Origin: Flammeovirga sp. SJP92
Lineage (GTDB): Bacteria; Bacteroidota; Bacteroidia; Cytophagales; Flammeovirgaceae
Direction of reading: 5' to 3'
Length of the DNA stretch: 64,000 nt
Assembly: GCF_001583495.1 (NCBI RefSeq)
Contig: NZ_LQAQ01000093.1
Span: 1-64,000 of the forward strand
The notes under the pieces: generated by a model
Told to the model about the DNA's origin: nothing
What the model saw: the letters and a program-made list of their open reading frames with translations, nothing else
Database searches by the model: none
Position numbers and translations under genes: made by a program
Part shown: positions 55,285-63,983 of the stretch, in pieces
How the letters are laid out: every line of letters begins with the position of its first letter
Numbering within the stretch: the first letter of the stretch is position 1

Positions 55285-56922
55285 TTATTGAATTTCCATT
55301 AAATGTTTTTCAAAATTCTCTCTTCCGTCCTTCGCATTGTTACGTGCTTTTGTCCTGTAGTTATAAATAGTCGTAATTGAGTATCTTAAAAACTCAGCAA
55401 TTTGGGTACTTTCCTCTATCCCTAATCTTACCAACGCAAAAACTCGCAATTCTGTATTCAAGAGCTCATTCTTTTTCAAAGTAATTTTGGCCTCATCCAC
55501 CATCAAATCATTATAACTCTGTACAAAGTTGGGATAAAGCTTCAAGAAAGACTGATCAAAATCCTTATAGAAAATTTTCAATTCCTGATCTACAATTTCT
55601 TTTGATTTCAACACTTTCAAAAGATCTTCTTTATTCGATTTATTTCCTTTTCTCAAAAGTTGCATTCTATAATCATCCAGCTTGCCTATATAGGTTGAGC
55701 ACAGCTTCAAATACCTTGCAATAGATTCTTCTTGCACATTATTGACACTCATCAACTGTTTGTTCGCATTTTCAACTTCTTGTTTACTATTTTTCAATTC
55801 ATCATTCAGCTGACTCAACAATTGATTTGTATCTTTTACCTGAGCATTTGAGGCCTCCAGTTCACGTTTTTGTTTTTGAATAAAAATCATCCCGAAAATC
55901 AAAATGATCAACAACAGGCAAACGATTGTTGAGAAAATCATAATGTACTTTCTTGTCTTTTCTCTGTTTTCTTGATAAGAATGATCTATTAAAGGCAAGA
56001 TTTCCAATACCTCAGCTCTTCTTAATTGTGCATTGCTTTCTACTGCATCATCTAAGGCTACTTTAATATAATGATAAGCCCTGCTCAATTCATTGTTCTT
56101 ATAGAGCTCCAAAGCTAACTCTCTTAAAGAAGTATGTTCTTTTACACCATTTAGAATATCAGACTGGGATGATAAGGTGAGAAAATCTATTTTTTTATCA
56201 ATTAAACCTTTTCGACCGTAAGCATCTGCTAAAGTATACGCTGTTGATGCATACACCCTATCCTCAATGTTTACTCCCTCTAAGATATCTTCTAAAATAA
56301 TAATCGCTTCATCCAAACGTCCAATTTCTTTGTATAGTTCTGCCTTTGCTAAATGATGACCTAAATCGTTTTCTGGGAGTGCATCCATCAAGTTTCTTTC
56401 ATACCCTTCCCACTTATGCCTGTATTTCATCCTAATAGAAGACGTAATTCTTAAAGAAGATAACGTATTGTACAACACGGCGTTAATGGAATAAAAGTAA
56501 GCCTGAAACTCTGGAGGTAATTCTACATCTTCATATTCATTCAAAATAGCTACAGATTCATGGTATAATCCCACCAAAATATAAGCTTGCGCTAAACGAA
56601 GGTTGGCTTCTATCATCGTATTTTCTTTTTGAAAAGAAGCCGCCAACCTCACTCCTCTTCTAGAGTAAAGTAATGCAGAATCAGCATTATAAGGAAGATA
56701 TTTTTCCGTGATTTTCTTTATCAACTCATACTCTCTGACTGGGTCAGTTTCAATATTCAGCAATTGATTGATGTTTCTGATATCATTTCTTCTTTTTTCA
56801 AAGTATGATTCCCTCTGTTCCAATAGGTCATCCAGCCTATTCAACAGCTTCTTATCATTTGCACTTAAAGAAAATGACGAGCACACCATCAACAGTCCAA
56901 AAAGGAGTTTTGCTAACCGCAT
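55285..56922 (-). CDS. SusR-like membrane regulator (TPR, TM, HTH; DUF6377 type)
   Basis: ATG 56922 gives 545 residues with a signal peptide (MRLAKLLFGLLMVCSSFSLSA). The open frame starts at 57015, but TAGTTTTG (56986-56979) is a likely -7 box. TPR-like repeats fill residues 40-320; one membrane helix follows (about 330-352, IMIFSTIVCLLLIILIFGMIFI), then a long coiled coil. The C-terminal domain has NTELRVFALVRLGIEESTQIAEFLRYSITTIYNYRTKARN, a LuxR/SusR-like HTH. In Bacteroides, SusR proteins of this layout sense maltose and activate starch genes. It lies directly upstream of the GH97 gene, its likely target. Confidence 0.85.
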   Translation of the reverse strand: MRLAKLLFGLLMVCSSFSLSANDKKLLNRLDDLLEQRESYFEKRRNDIRNINQLLNIETDPVREYELIKKITEKYLPYNADSALLYSRRGVRLAASFQKENTMIEANLRLAQAYILVGLYHESVAILNEYEDVELPPEFQAYFYSINAVLYNTLSSLRITSSIRMKYRHKWEGYERNLMDALPENDLGHHLAKAELYKEIGRLDEAIIILEDILEGVNIEDRVYASTAYTLADAYGRKGLIDKKIDFLTLSSQSDILNGVKEHTSLRELALELYKNNELSRAYHYIKVALDDAVESNAQLRRAEVLEILPLIDHSYQENREKTRKYIMIFSTIVCLLLIILIFGMIFIQKQKRELEASNAQVKDTNQLLSQLNDELKNSKQEVENANKQLMSVNNVQEESIARYLKLCSTYIGKLDDYRMQLLRKGNKSNKEDLLKVLKSKEIVDQELKIFYKDFDQSFLKLYPNFVQSYNDLMVDEAKITLKKNELLNTELRVFALVRLGIEESTQIAEFLRYSITTIYNYRTKARNNAKDGRENFEKHLMEIQ

Positions 56923-57054
56923 ATTTATTGTATTCAATGACTTGATTATAAGTGATTCTAATTCGTAGGGTAAAATAACAAAACTAGCAGACAATTTACA
57001 CTTTATTCCTAGCACAGAAGCCCATTGATTCTATGAGATATAATACTTATTAAC

Positions 57055-57084
57055 AAAAAAAGAGATCCACGGGATCTCTTTTTT
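57055..57084. terminator. Hairpin GAGATCC / GGATCTC with A and T runs
   Basis: AAAAAAAGAGATCC-AC-GGGATCTCTTTTTT is a symmetric intrinsic terminator, probably the final stop for transcripts from the SulP gene. Confidence 0.75.
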
Positions 57085-57219
57085 CCTTTAACAATTTTTC
57101 ATTGTTCTACATTCTTTTTACCAAGTATCTGTTCTAATCTACTTTCTAATAACTATTCTATTCTAATAGTTAAGAGAAGTTATCTATAACCATTTTTTCA
57201 TTTTCATATTTTGGAAAAG

Positions 57220-57251
57220 TTCGGTCAATGAAATAAATATCATTGACCGAA
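57220..57251 (-). terminator. Perfect 11-bp hairpin downstream of the SulP gene
   Basis: TTCGGTCAATG and CATTGACCGAA pair perfectly around a 10-nt AT loop; on the minus strand CTTTTCC follows. It is about 270 bp after the SulP stop. Confidence 0.55.
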
Positions 57252-57493
57252 AAAGAAGGTGAATTGAATGTTTGTTTAAGATAGTTTTTATAACTACTTA
57301 AAGCTTTAATTCGATTTTCTCATTTCCATACTTACAAGACATTACAATCTTAATCATTAAATATTTTTTAATCGTGCTACTTACATTTATTGAGGTACCA
57401 CTTTATAAATAAACACGCTATATGAAGCGTATCGGCTACTAATCGACGTTTTATCATTTAAAAAAAAGATGAACTATCATTTAAAAACAGTCC

Positions 57494-57506
57494 AGTTTTT
57501 AAAAAC
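57494..57506. repeat. AGTTTTTAAAAAC palindrome, downstream copy
   Basis: The same palindrome appears as AGTTTTTAAAAACT at 59256-59269, so it flanks the SulP gene on both sides. Confidence 0.35.
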
Positions 57507-57524
57507 ATCTTCAGACATGTAATC

Positions 57525-59096
57525 CTAAATTATCTCTTCTTGTGGTTTTTCATGATTATTTTCTCCATTAAAGCCCACCAATTTTACTTTTATATTTCTA
57601 GTTAATACATTTTTCTTGAAATCTTCTATTATTTCCATCACATCAGGATGCATAGAATGGTTTTTTGTAGCATCAATAATCACTTCACTGTCATTAGGCA
57701 TATTCTTCAGCGTTCTCAAAATACTAGCTTTATTTAGGAAACTCACATCTTCTGCCAATTGTATATGGATGGGTTCATTGCTGTTCAGATAATCAGGATT
57801 AAGGTGATAAGGAATTTTAAAGTTATTCCATAAAATATTAATGATACCAACAACCATTCCCAGCCCAATACCTTTGAGCAAGTCTGTAAATACAATACCA
57901 ACTACAGTGACCACAAAAGGCAAGAATAATGAAAAATCCTTTTTATAAAGCTCTATAAACTGCTTAGGATTTGTCAATTTGTACCCAATCACTAAAAGTA
58001 TTGAGGCTAAACAAGCTAATGGAATCAGATTTAGAACTTTTGGAATCCCCATCACACAGATCAACAGGAAAATACCATGTAAAAAGGCCGAAGCTTTAGT
58101 TCTACCACCTGTTTGAATATTGGCAGAACTACGAACAATTACTTGCGTAATGGGCAAACCACCAATTAAACCCGATACAATATTACCTGTACCTTGCGCA
58201 ATTAATTCTCTGTTGGTTGGCGTTATTCTCTTTTGAGGATCTAGTTTATCCGTTGCTTCTACGGACAGTAATGTTTCCAAACTGCCAACAATGGCGAGGG
58301 TTAATGCTACGATATACACTTGACTATTGGCTAGCTGTGAAAAGTCTGGAGTAGTAAACTGAGCAAAGAAATCTGAGAAACTATCTGCCACTGGCAAAGC
58401 AACCAAATGCTCTTTTTCAATATCTAATACTGGGATATCATCAAAGACAACATTCAAAATAACACCAAGCCCTACTGCAATGAGTGGACCAGGCACTCTA
58501 GCCAATAACGTTTTTTTAATAATCGGTCTTTCCCAAAGAATTAAAATAGTAAGGGAAACGATAGAAATGATCACCGCTCCTGGAGTGATGGCATCAAACA
58601 TATAAAATAACTCACTGAAGGTATTGTGTCCATCCACTTGGAAAAAGGAGAAATCGCCTTCAGGATCTTCATCATACCCTACAGCATGGGGAATTTGTTT
58701 CAGAAAAATAATCAAACCGATTCCACTCAGCATTCCTTTGATTACTGATGAAGGAAAATAATAGCCAATAACCCCTGCTTTGAGCAAACCCAATATGATT
58801 TGGAATACGCCTGCAAATACTACTGCCAGCAAGAACGTTTCAAAGGCTCCTAAATCATGAATGGCGTTTAAAACGATGACTGCCAATCCTGCCGCTGGTC
58901 CACTTACTCCTAAGGAGGAACCACTCACCAAAGAAACAATAATGCCACCTACAATACCCGCTATAATTCCAGAAAAAAGAGGAGCTCCTGAAGCCAAGGC
59001 AATACCCAAACATAAGGGCATCGCGACCAAAAACACCACTATACTTGCGGGAAGGTCATACCTTAAATTCGAAAAAAAATTTGACTGTTGATTCAT
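57525..59096 (-). CDS. SulP-family anion transporter with STAS domain
   Basis: This 523-residue inner-membrane protein has the SulP core of about fourteen helices, with RYDLPASIVVFLVAMPLCLGIALASGAPLFSGIIAG at the N-terminus and LIAQGTGNIVSGLIGGLPITQVIVRSSANI at the signature site. A C-terminal STAS domain covers about 430-510. The substrate may be sulphate, bicarbonate or a similar anion. In many Bacteroidota such genes neighbour a carbonic anhydrase, favouring bicarbonate, but no such gene is here. TATCTTTG (59139-59132) is a likely -7 box. Confidence 0.9.
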   Translation of the reverse strand: MNQQSNFFSNLRYDLPASIVVFLVAMPLCLGIALASGAPLFSGIIAGIVGGIIVSLVSGSSLGVSGPAAGLAVIVLNAIHDLGAFETFLLAVVFAGVFQIILGLLKAGVIGYYFPSSVIKGMLSGIGLIIFLKQIPHAVGYDEDPEGDFSFFQVDGHNTFSELFYMFDAITPGAVIISIVSLTILILWERPIIKKTLLARVPGPLIAVGLGVILNVVFDDIPVLDIEKEHLVALPVADSFSDFFAQFTTPDFSQLANSQVYIVALTLAIVGSLETLLSVEATDKLDPQKRITPTNRELIAQGTGNIVSGLIGGLPITQVIVRSSANIQTGGRTKASAFLHGIFLLICVMGIPKVLNLIPLACLASILLVIGYKLTNPKQFIELYKKDFSLFLPFVVTVVGIVFTDLLKGIGLGMVVGIINILWNNFKIPYHLNPDYLNSNEPIHIQLAEDVSFLNKASILRTLKNMPNDSEVIIDATKNHSMHPDVMEIIEDFKKNVLTRNIKVKLVGFNGENNHEKPQEEII

Positions 59097-59516
59097 AATG
59101 TTAGTATATAGAAGTGAGAAACATGGCAGATCAAAGATATCCGGTGTTTTTAGCGTGTATTTTGTTCTACCTACCTAGAGTAACAGGATAATATTTAGCT
59201 ATTTCATCTTAAAATTTCGTACCTACCTTTCTGTTTGGTTCTTTTTAAATAGTTCAGTTTTTAAAAACTCCTATGATCAGGTTCAAAAGTTAAATATAAA
59301 ACAACCGATCAATCTCTCTCCTGCTACAGAATTAATTTATTTACAAATGCTTGTCGGTTGAGGAAACATATGTGTTGTATAACAATATTAACAAAAAATA
59401 CGACTTCTACACGCTCTTGTTTAAACAAATAGTATATACATATTAGTTTTTAACCTTTTTCGTATAAAAATTTCTTATACATTTGTTAAACAAACATTGA
59501 AATATAAATCATTAGA
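59097..59516. other. 420-bp divergent spacer, SulP / M13 peptidase
   Basis: It holds -7-like elements for both sides: TATCTTTG (minus, 59139-59132) and TACATTTG (plus, 59478-59485), neither with a clear -33 TTG. AGTTTTTAAAAACT lies at 59256-59269. No RNA gene or ORF is seen. Confidence 0.5.
59256..59269. repeat. AGTTTTTAAAAACT palindrome, upstream copy
   Basis: A 14-bp perfect palindrome in the SulP/M13 divergent spacer. It matches the one just beyond the SulP stop codon. Confidence 0.35.
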
Positions 59517-61571
59517 ATGAAAACTCTATTAACAAAAGCTCTTAGTGTCACTCTAGGTGTCAGTGCTTTGATGTATACTTCATGCGGTAATCAAACTGCA
59601 AAAGATGAAGTAGCAACTGAAAAAGCACTTGATCTGTCTAACATGGACACTTCTGTAACACCAGGCCAAAACTTCTACACTTATGCCAACGGTGGCTGGA
59701 TGAACAAAGCAACAATTCCAGCTGATAGAGGTAGATGGGGTAGTTTTGATGAATTGCGCGAGCGTAATGAAAAAGCTACATTGGATGTCCTTAACAATGC
59801 TATTGCATCTGGCAAACTAAAAGAAGGCAGCGACGAGATGAAGGCTGTCTACGTGTACAAAAGTGGTATGGACTCTGCAACTATTGAAAAGTTAGGTGCT
59901 CAACCACTTACTCCTTACATGACTTTGGTGGACGGATTGAAATCCAAAGAAGACTTACAAACAGTATTAACTGAATTACATAAATCACAGACAGGTGTGA
60001 TTTTTGGTCCAAGCGTATTCCAAGATTTAAAAAACAGCGAAATCCAATCGTTCTACATTGGGTACAGCGGACTAGGTCTTCCAAACAAAGACTATTATAC
60101 AAAACAGGATTCTGCATCTGAAGCAACAAGAGAACAGTATGTTCAGCATATCACTAATATGTTCAACTTATTAGCGATACCAAATGCAGAAAAAGCGGCA
60201 AAGCAAGTTTTTGACTTTGAAAATACTTTAGCGGGATTCAACCTTACTCCAGTAGAAGAAAGAGATCCTACAAGAATGTATAATCCATACACTGTAGCGG
60301 ACCTTCAAAAGATCTGTAAAACAATTGACTGGGCAAAATACCTTAAAGATATCAATGTTCCTGCTGAAACTGTAATTGTAACACATCCTCCTTACTTTGA
60401 GGAATTGGACAATATGATTGCTAATACTTCATTAGAAACAATCCAATTGTACTTAAAGTGGCATTTAGTACACGAAGCAGCTCCTTATTTAAGCAGCAAT
60501 TTCGTTGACGAAAGTTTTGATTTCTATGGTAAAAAAATGAGAGGTTTAGAAGAAAACCGTCCTCGTTGGAAACGTGTATTAGGTACTACGAATGGTCTTG
60601 TTGGTTTTGCTGTAGGTAAACTTTATGTACAAGAAGTATTCCCTGAAGAAGCAAAGCAGAAAGCAGAAAAAATGGTAGCAAATATCAAAGAAGCGTTTGC
60701 TGCTCGTATCAAAGGCTTGGACTGGATGACTCCTGAGACAAAAGAAAAAGCACTTGTGAAATTAGAAGCGTTCAATGTAAAAATTGGTTACCCAGACAAA
60801 TGGGAAACTTATGAGAAATTAGAAGTTTCAAAAGACACTTACTTCCAAAACATTGTCAACAGCAGCAAGATTGAGTTTGTGAAAAACATGAAAGAATATG
60901 GTAAGCCAGTTGACAAGTCGAAATGGGGTATGACTCCTCAGACTGTAAACGCTTATTACCACCCATTATACAACGAAATTGTATTCCCTGCCGCTATCTT
61001 ACAACCTCCATTCTACAACTACCAAGCTGATGAAGCTGTAAACTATGGTGGTATTGGTGCTGTAATTGGTCATGAGATCTCTCACGGTTTTGATGATTCG
61101 GGACGTCGTTTTGATGCTCACGGTGAAATGAAAGACTGGTGGACAGAAGGTGATGATACTGCTTTCAAAGGAAAAGCTGAAATGGTAGTAAAACAATACA
61201 ACGGCTATGAGCCAATTGAAGGTTTACATATCAATGGTGAACTTACATTAGGTGAAAACATTGCCGATCTTGGCGGTGTTGCTGTAGCTTATGATGGTTT
61301 ACAACGTTATTTATCATTACAACCTGAAAAGCCTGGAAATATTGACGGTTTTACTCCTGAGCAACGTTTCTTCCTTTCATGGGCCACTATCTGGAGAACT
61401 AAATCAAGAGAAGAGGCATTAAGAACTCAGATTCAAACTGACCCTCACTCTCCTGGTCAATACAGAGCAGTAGGTCCTTTATCAGATTTTGATCCTTTCT
61501 ATACAGCTTTCAATATCGTAGAAGGCGATTCTATGTATGTAGCACCTGAAGAAAGAGCAAAGGTTTGGTAA
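59517..61571 (+). CDS. M13-family metallopeptidase lipoprotein (neprilysin/PepO type)
   Basis: This 684-residue lipoprotein (lipobox MYTSC, Cys about 23) has the M13 N-terminal domain beginning MDTSVTPGQNFYTYANGGWM. The peptidase part has IGHEISHGFDDSG (His519, Glu520, His523) and GENIADLGG (Glu580, Asp584), plus NAYYHPLYNEIVFPAAILQPPF before them. It cleaves peptides of limited size outside the cytoplasm. Codon bias is strong, suggesting abundant expression. It is monocistronic and ends at a long terminator. Confidence 0.95.
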   Translation: MKTLLTKALSVTLGVSALMYTSCGNQTAKDEVATEKALDLSNMDTSVTPGQNFYTYANGGWMNKATIPADRGRWGSFDELRERNEKATLDVLNNAIASGKLKEGSDEMKAVYVYKSGMDSATIEKLGAQPLTPYMTLVDGLKSKEDLQTVLTELHKSQTGVIFGPSVFQDLKNSEIQSFYIGYSGLGLPNKDYYTKQDSASEATREQYVQHITNMFNLLAIPNAEKAAKQVFDFENTLAGFNLTPVEERDPTRMYNPYTVADLQKICKTIDWAKYLKDINVPAETVIVTHPPYFEELDNMIANTSLETIQLYLKWHLVHEAAPYLSSNFVDESFDFYGKKMRGLEENRPRWKRVLGTTNGLVGFAVGKLYVQEVFPEEAKQKAEKMVANIKEAFAARIKGLDWMTPETKEKALVKLEAFNVKIGYPDKWETYEKLEVSKDTYFQNIVNSSKIEFVKNMKEYGKPVDKSKWGMTPQTVNAYYHPLYNEIVFPAAILQPPFYNYQADEAVNYGGIGAVIGHEISHGFDDSGRRFDAHGEMKDWWTEGDDTAFKGKAEMVVKQYNGYEPIEGLHINGELTLGENIADLGGVAVAYDGLQRYLSLQPEKPGNIDGFTPEQRFFLSWATIWRTKSREEALRTQIQTDPHSPGQYRAVGPLSDFDPFYTAFNIVEGDSMYVAPEERAKVW

Positions 61572-61588
61572 TTATCCATACTTAAAAA

Positions 61589-61637
61589 GAATAAAGGGAA
61601 AAGCAACAATCCTATCCGTTGCTTTTCCCTTTATTTT
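61589..61637. terminator. Bidirectional terminator, 18-bp stem
   Basis: AATAAAGGGAAAAGCAAC and GTTGCTTTTCCCTTTATT pair perfectly. It sits between the convergent M13 peptidase and lipoprotein genes. Confidence 0.9.
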
Positions 61638-62146
61638 TACTGTGTTAATTCAAAATCACTAACATTAATTGTAATATCCAAACCGCCCACATAATCACCT
61701 GTGTAAAAACCAGAACAATATATTGATACCGGATAGAAATAAGTATCATGGTATTTGACCTCTATCGTTACTCCCTTCATAGGATCTTCGGCATCATTAA
61801 TTTTCAACTTACTTTCTTCTACTATACGCTCAATAAAAGCATAAAGCTCTGGTACTGTTTCATAATATGTCAAGCTGTTTATTTCCCTCTCACCTTCCAT
61901 AGTAAAAGAATCATACACACCATTTTTCACATTGATTGTTAGTTTTGGTTGACCGCCAAAAGAGGAAGAGAAAATTTGTTGTGAAAATGAATAATCTTTA
62001 AAGTTACTTTTTGTCCACATTTCAAGATTTTGACTATAAGCTTCCTGATCAAAATTAACGGTATACAACTCGTTCTTTTCATTACATGAAAACAATAGAA
62101 ATGCGAAAGCAAACGTGAGTAATAGTAGGTTTTTCATCTTTTTCAA
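61637..62146 (-). CDS. DUF6174-like lipoprotein
   Basis: This 169-residue protein has a lipoprotein signal (LLLLTFAFAFLLFSC, Cys about 21). The body resembles DUF6174: LEMWTKSNFKDYSFSQQ near the start, KLTINVKNGVYDSFTM, then ITINVSDFELTQ at the end. The domain is often met as a small periplasmic or surface lipoprotein of unknown role. It is alone, with the hairpin array upstream. Confidence 0.75.
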   Translation of the reverse strand: MKKMKNLLLLTFAFAFLLFSCNEKNELYTVNFDQEAYSQNLEMWTKSNFKDYSFSQQIFSSSFGGQPKLTINVKNGVYDSFTMEGEREINSLTYYETVPELYAFIERIVEESKLKINDAEDPMKGVTIEVKYHDTYFYPVSIYCSGFYTGDYVGGLDITINVSDFELTQ

Positions 62147-62273
62147 AAGAGTTTAGTTAAGTTTTTAAATGTTTCTGTAAAGGTATATTTATTTCATTGA
62201 TAATGATACTTTTCCTATCAATTTGAATACAAAAAAAATCACTACTGTTACTACATTTTATTATTTACAAAGC

Positions 62274-62331
62274 ATAAAAAAAACAGCCCACAAATTGCAG
62301 GCTGTATTTCCTCATTTTTAATTGCTAAATA
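62274..62331 (-). ncRNA. Hairpin unit A of a three-unit array
   Basis: CAGCC and GGCTG (62284-62304) form the stem; on the minus strand eight T follow. The conserved tail TTTCCTCATTTTTAATTGC is shared with unit B. A degenerate -7 box (CATCTTTG, 62385-62378) lies about 100 bp before the terminator. Confidence 0.45.
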
Positions 62332-62530
62332 TTTTTTCAATGAACTTATGTCCATCTTTTATTCTACATTGATAGCACAAAGATGTACATTACTTTTTAA
62401 TTTGAATTCCAAAAAACAACAGATCGTTTTCGAAAAACAACATTCTCATTTAATAATCAGTATTATTCTGGGTATCCATGATATAAGTTTCAAAAAATCA
62501 CCTATTACTAGTATCAATAAATTTATATTA

Positions 62531-62590
62531 CATAAAAAAACAGTCTACAAACTGTAGACTGCATTTCCTCATTTTTAATTGCTAAATATT
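62531..62590 (-). ncRNA. Hairpin unit B of a three-unit array
   Basis: CAGTCTACA and TGTAGACTG (62541-62561) pair perfectly; seven T follow on the minus strand. Relative to unit A, the stem shows a compensated C-G to T-A change. TACTTTTG (62720-62713) is a -7-type box that would give a transcript of about 175 nt. Confidence 0.5.
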
Positions 62591-62757
62591 TTTATTGATA
62601 TACTATCTTCTATTGACTCCACAAATGTCTGCATAATAATGGAGAAGCGATTTTAAAATTTATCATCTTCATTTCGAAAAACAACACACTTTTTACTGTT
62701 GAAGAACTAAGACAAAAGTATTTAATATTAATTCCCATTTATGGTGAGTACTTAAAA

Positions 62758-62815
62758 ACAAAAAAACAGCCTACAAAAAGTAAGCTGTTTTTCCCATTTT
62801 TAACTGCGTGTAATC
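62758..62815 (-). ncRNA. Hairpin unit C of a three-unit array
   Basis: CAGCCTAC and GTAAGCTG (62766-62786) pair with one mismatch; T7 follows on the minus strand. TACCTTTG (62911-62904) is a -7-type box that would give a transcript of about 140 nt. Confidence 0.5.
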
Positions 62816-62976
62816 TAATTCCATCTTGAATAGAAATAAATTACGTAGTGACTGTCTGATTCACTAAAGACTTTATTTTACTACTACTATCTTGATTGTG
62901 ATACAAAGGTAGTAACATTGACCACAACGCTATATCAAAAAGTGATTAAAAACTAACAGATAATAATTATTAGCAT

Positions 62977-63951
62977 TTATTCAGGCATTTCCGACCTTAG
63001 TTTTGACGGAGAAATAGAGAACTGTTTTTTAAAACCGTCTGAAAAATGTGCCGAATTACTAAAACCTAAATCCAATGCAATTTCAGTGATCGCATCTTTT
63101 GAATTCACTATCCGATTATAAGCTTCTGCGTATCTTTCTTTCATCACAAATTGATGTATTGGGAGCCCTGTTACCTTTTTAAAGTTTTGCCTCAATTTCG
63201 TTACACTTTGTGCAAACATTTTTGACAACTCTTCAATCTTCGGAGGATTAACAAATTCTTTTTCCAGCAATTTTTTAATCTCCAAAATCACTTCATAATC
63301 ATCATGCAGCAACCCCACTTCTTCCCCATCTTCATTTTCTTTGATAAGCTGAGTAAACAGCAAAGCCAATAATTCTATCGCTTTCGCTATTGACAATACC
63401 TTGTGGCCATAATCTTTGTCTCTTAAAACAAGAATTTCATGAAGGTTTTTCTCCATCAAAGAAGTGATTGGCTTAGCAATCACCCACGGTTCTTTACTTT
63501 TAAAAAGCTGATCCAATTGAGAAAAACGCCCATTGGCAATTTTTTGCCAATCTTCGATCCGCACCCGAATGGCTATCCATCGCACCACTTCTCCTTTCAA
63601 CAGTTTGATTTCAATTGGCGTTTCTGTATTGGACAACAATACGCCATTTTGATGATTTGGACCAACGCTCAGGTTATTTCTTTTTGGTAAATTGAATTCA
63701 GAATTGATGATAAAACGTACCATCAGAAGAGGTGCTGTATTCTGTTCAACTGAAATGATAGTATCTTCTTTGAAGGCAACTTCATTGATTCCTAAAGACA
63801 CTCCAAAAATATCATGATAAAAAGTGGTTGTGATGTTAACATCTTCATGCTCTACTCTCAAATGTTCACCATCCCAATGACCTCCAAATTCATCTGCAAA
63901 ATACTGGTACAATTCAGTGGTCTCGTGTTCTTTTATAGTATATTTCTTCAA
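62977..63951 (-). CDS. AraC-family transcriptional regulator
   Basis: This 324-residue protein has a C-terminal AraC/XylS double HTH (about 228-322). The first helix pair lies in PPKIEELSKMFAQSVTKLRQNFKKVTG, and the second is the signature AITEIALDLGFSNSAHFSDGFKKQFSISPSKLR. The N-terminal part resembles YqhC/PchR-type sensors and may bind a small ligand. The frame starts at a TTG (63951), with no nearby ATG. A TGTAAC-N4-GTTACA dyad lies 17 bp upstream and may be its operator. Confidence 0.87.
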   Translation of the reverse strand: MKKYTIKEHETTELYQYFADEFGGHWDGEHLRVEHEDVNITTTFYHDIFGVSLGINEVAFKEDTIISVEQNTAPLLMVRFIINSEFNLPKRNNLSVGPNHQNGVLLSNTETPIEIKLLKGEVVRWIAIRVRIEDWQKIANGRFSQLDQLFKSKEPWVIAKPITSLMEKNLHEILVLRDKDYGHKVLSIAKAIELLALLFTQLIKENEDGEEVGLLHDDYEVILEIKKLLEKEFVNPPKIEELSKMFAQSVTKLRQNFKKVTGLPIHQFVMKERYAEAYNRIVNSKDAITEIALDLGFSNSAHFSDGFKKQFSISPSKLRSEMPE

Positions 63952-63967
63952 ATTCTTTTTCCTACAT

Positions 63968-63983
63968 TGTAACTTTTGTTACA
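63968..63983. promoter_or_regulatory. Dyad TGTAAC-TTTT-GTTACA
   Basis: A perfect 6-4-6 inverted repeat 17 bp upstream of the AraC-family start codon, placed for autoregulation. Confidence 0.45.

Larger units (their letters stand above)
57016..57524. other. 509-bp spacer with two terminator hairpins
   Basis: Between the SusR-like gene and the SulP gene, both minus, lie two separate hairpins (57055-57084 and 57220-57251) plus an ACGCT/AGCGT mini-dyad near 57418-57433. No ORF or tRNA is seen. The stretch between the two stems could be a short transcript. Confidence 0.5.
62147..62976. other. 830-bp gene-free stretch with three tandem hairpin units
   Basis: No convincing protein gene is present; the open frames are under 70 residues and have unlikely composition. 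It is dominated by three direct repeats of a minus-strand terminator unit spaced about 260 and 225 bp apart. CGAAAAACAAC recurs at 62431 and 62675, showing that more than the hairpin was duplicated. Confidence 0.65.

Noticed and set aside
62348-62557. Plus-strand 69-codon frame inside the hairpin array
   Set aside because: It runs through hairpin unit B, has low-complexity AT-driven composition and no promoter or homology.
62272-62815. CRISPR array
   Set aside because: Three similar units occur, but spacing is irregular (about 260 and 225 bp), repeats end in T runs as terminators do, and no cas gene is present.
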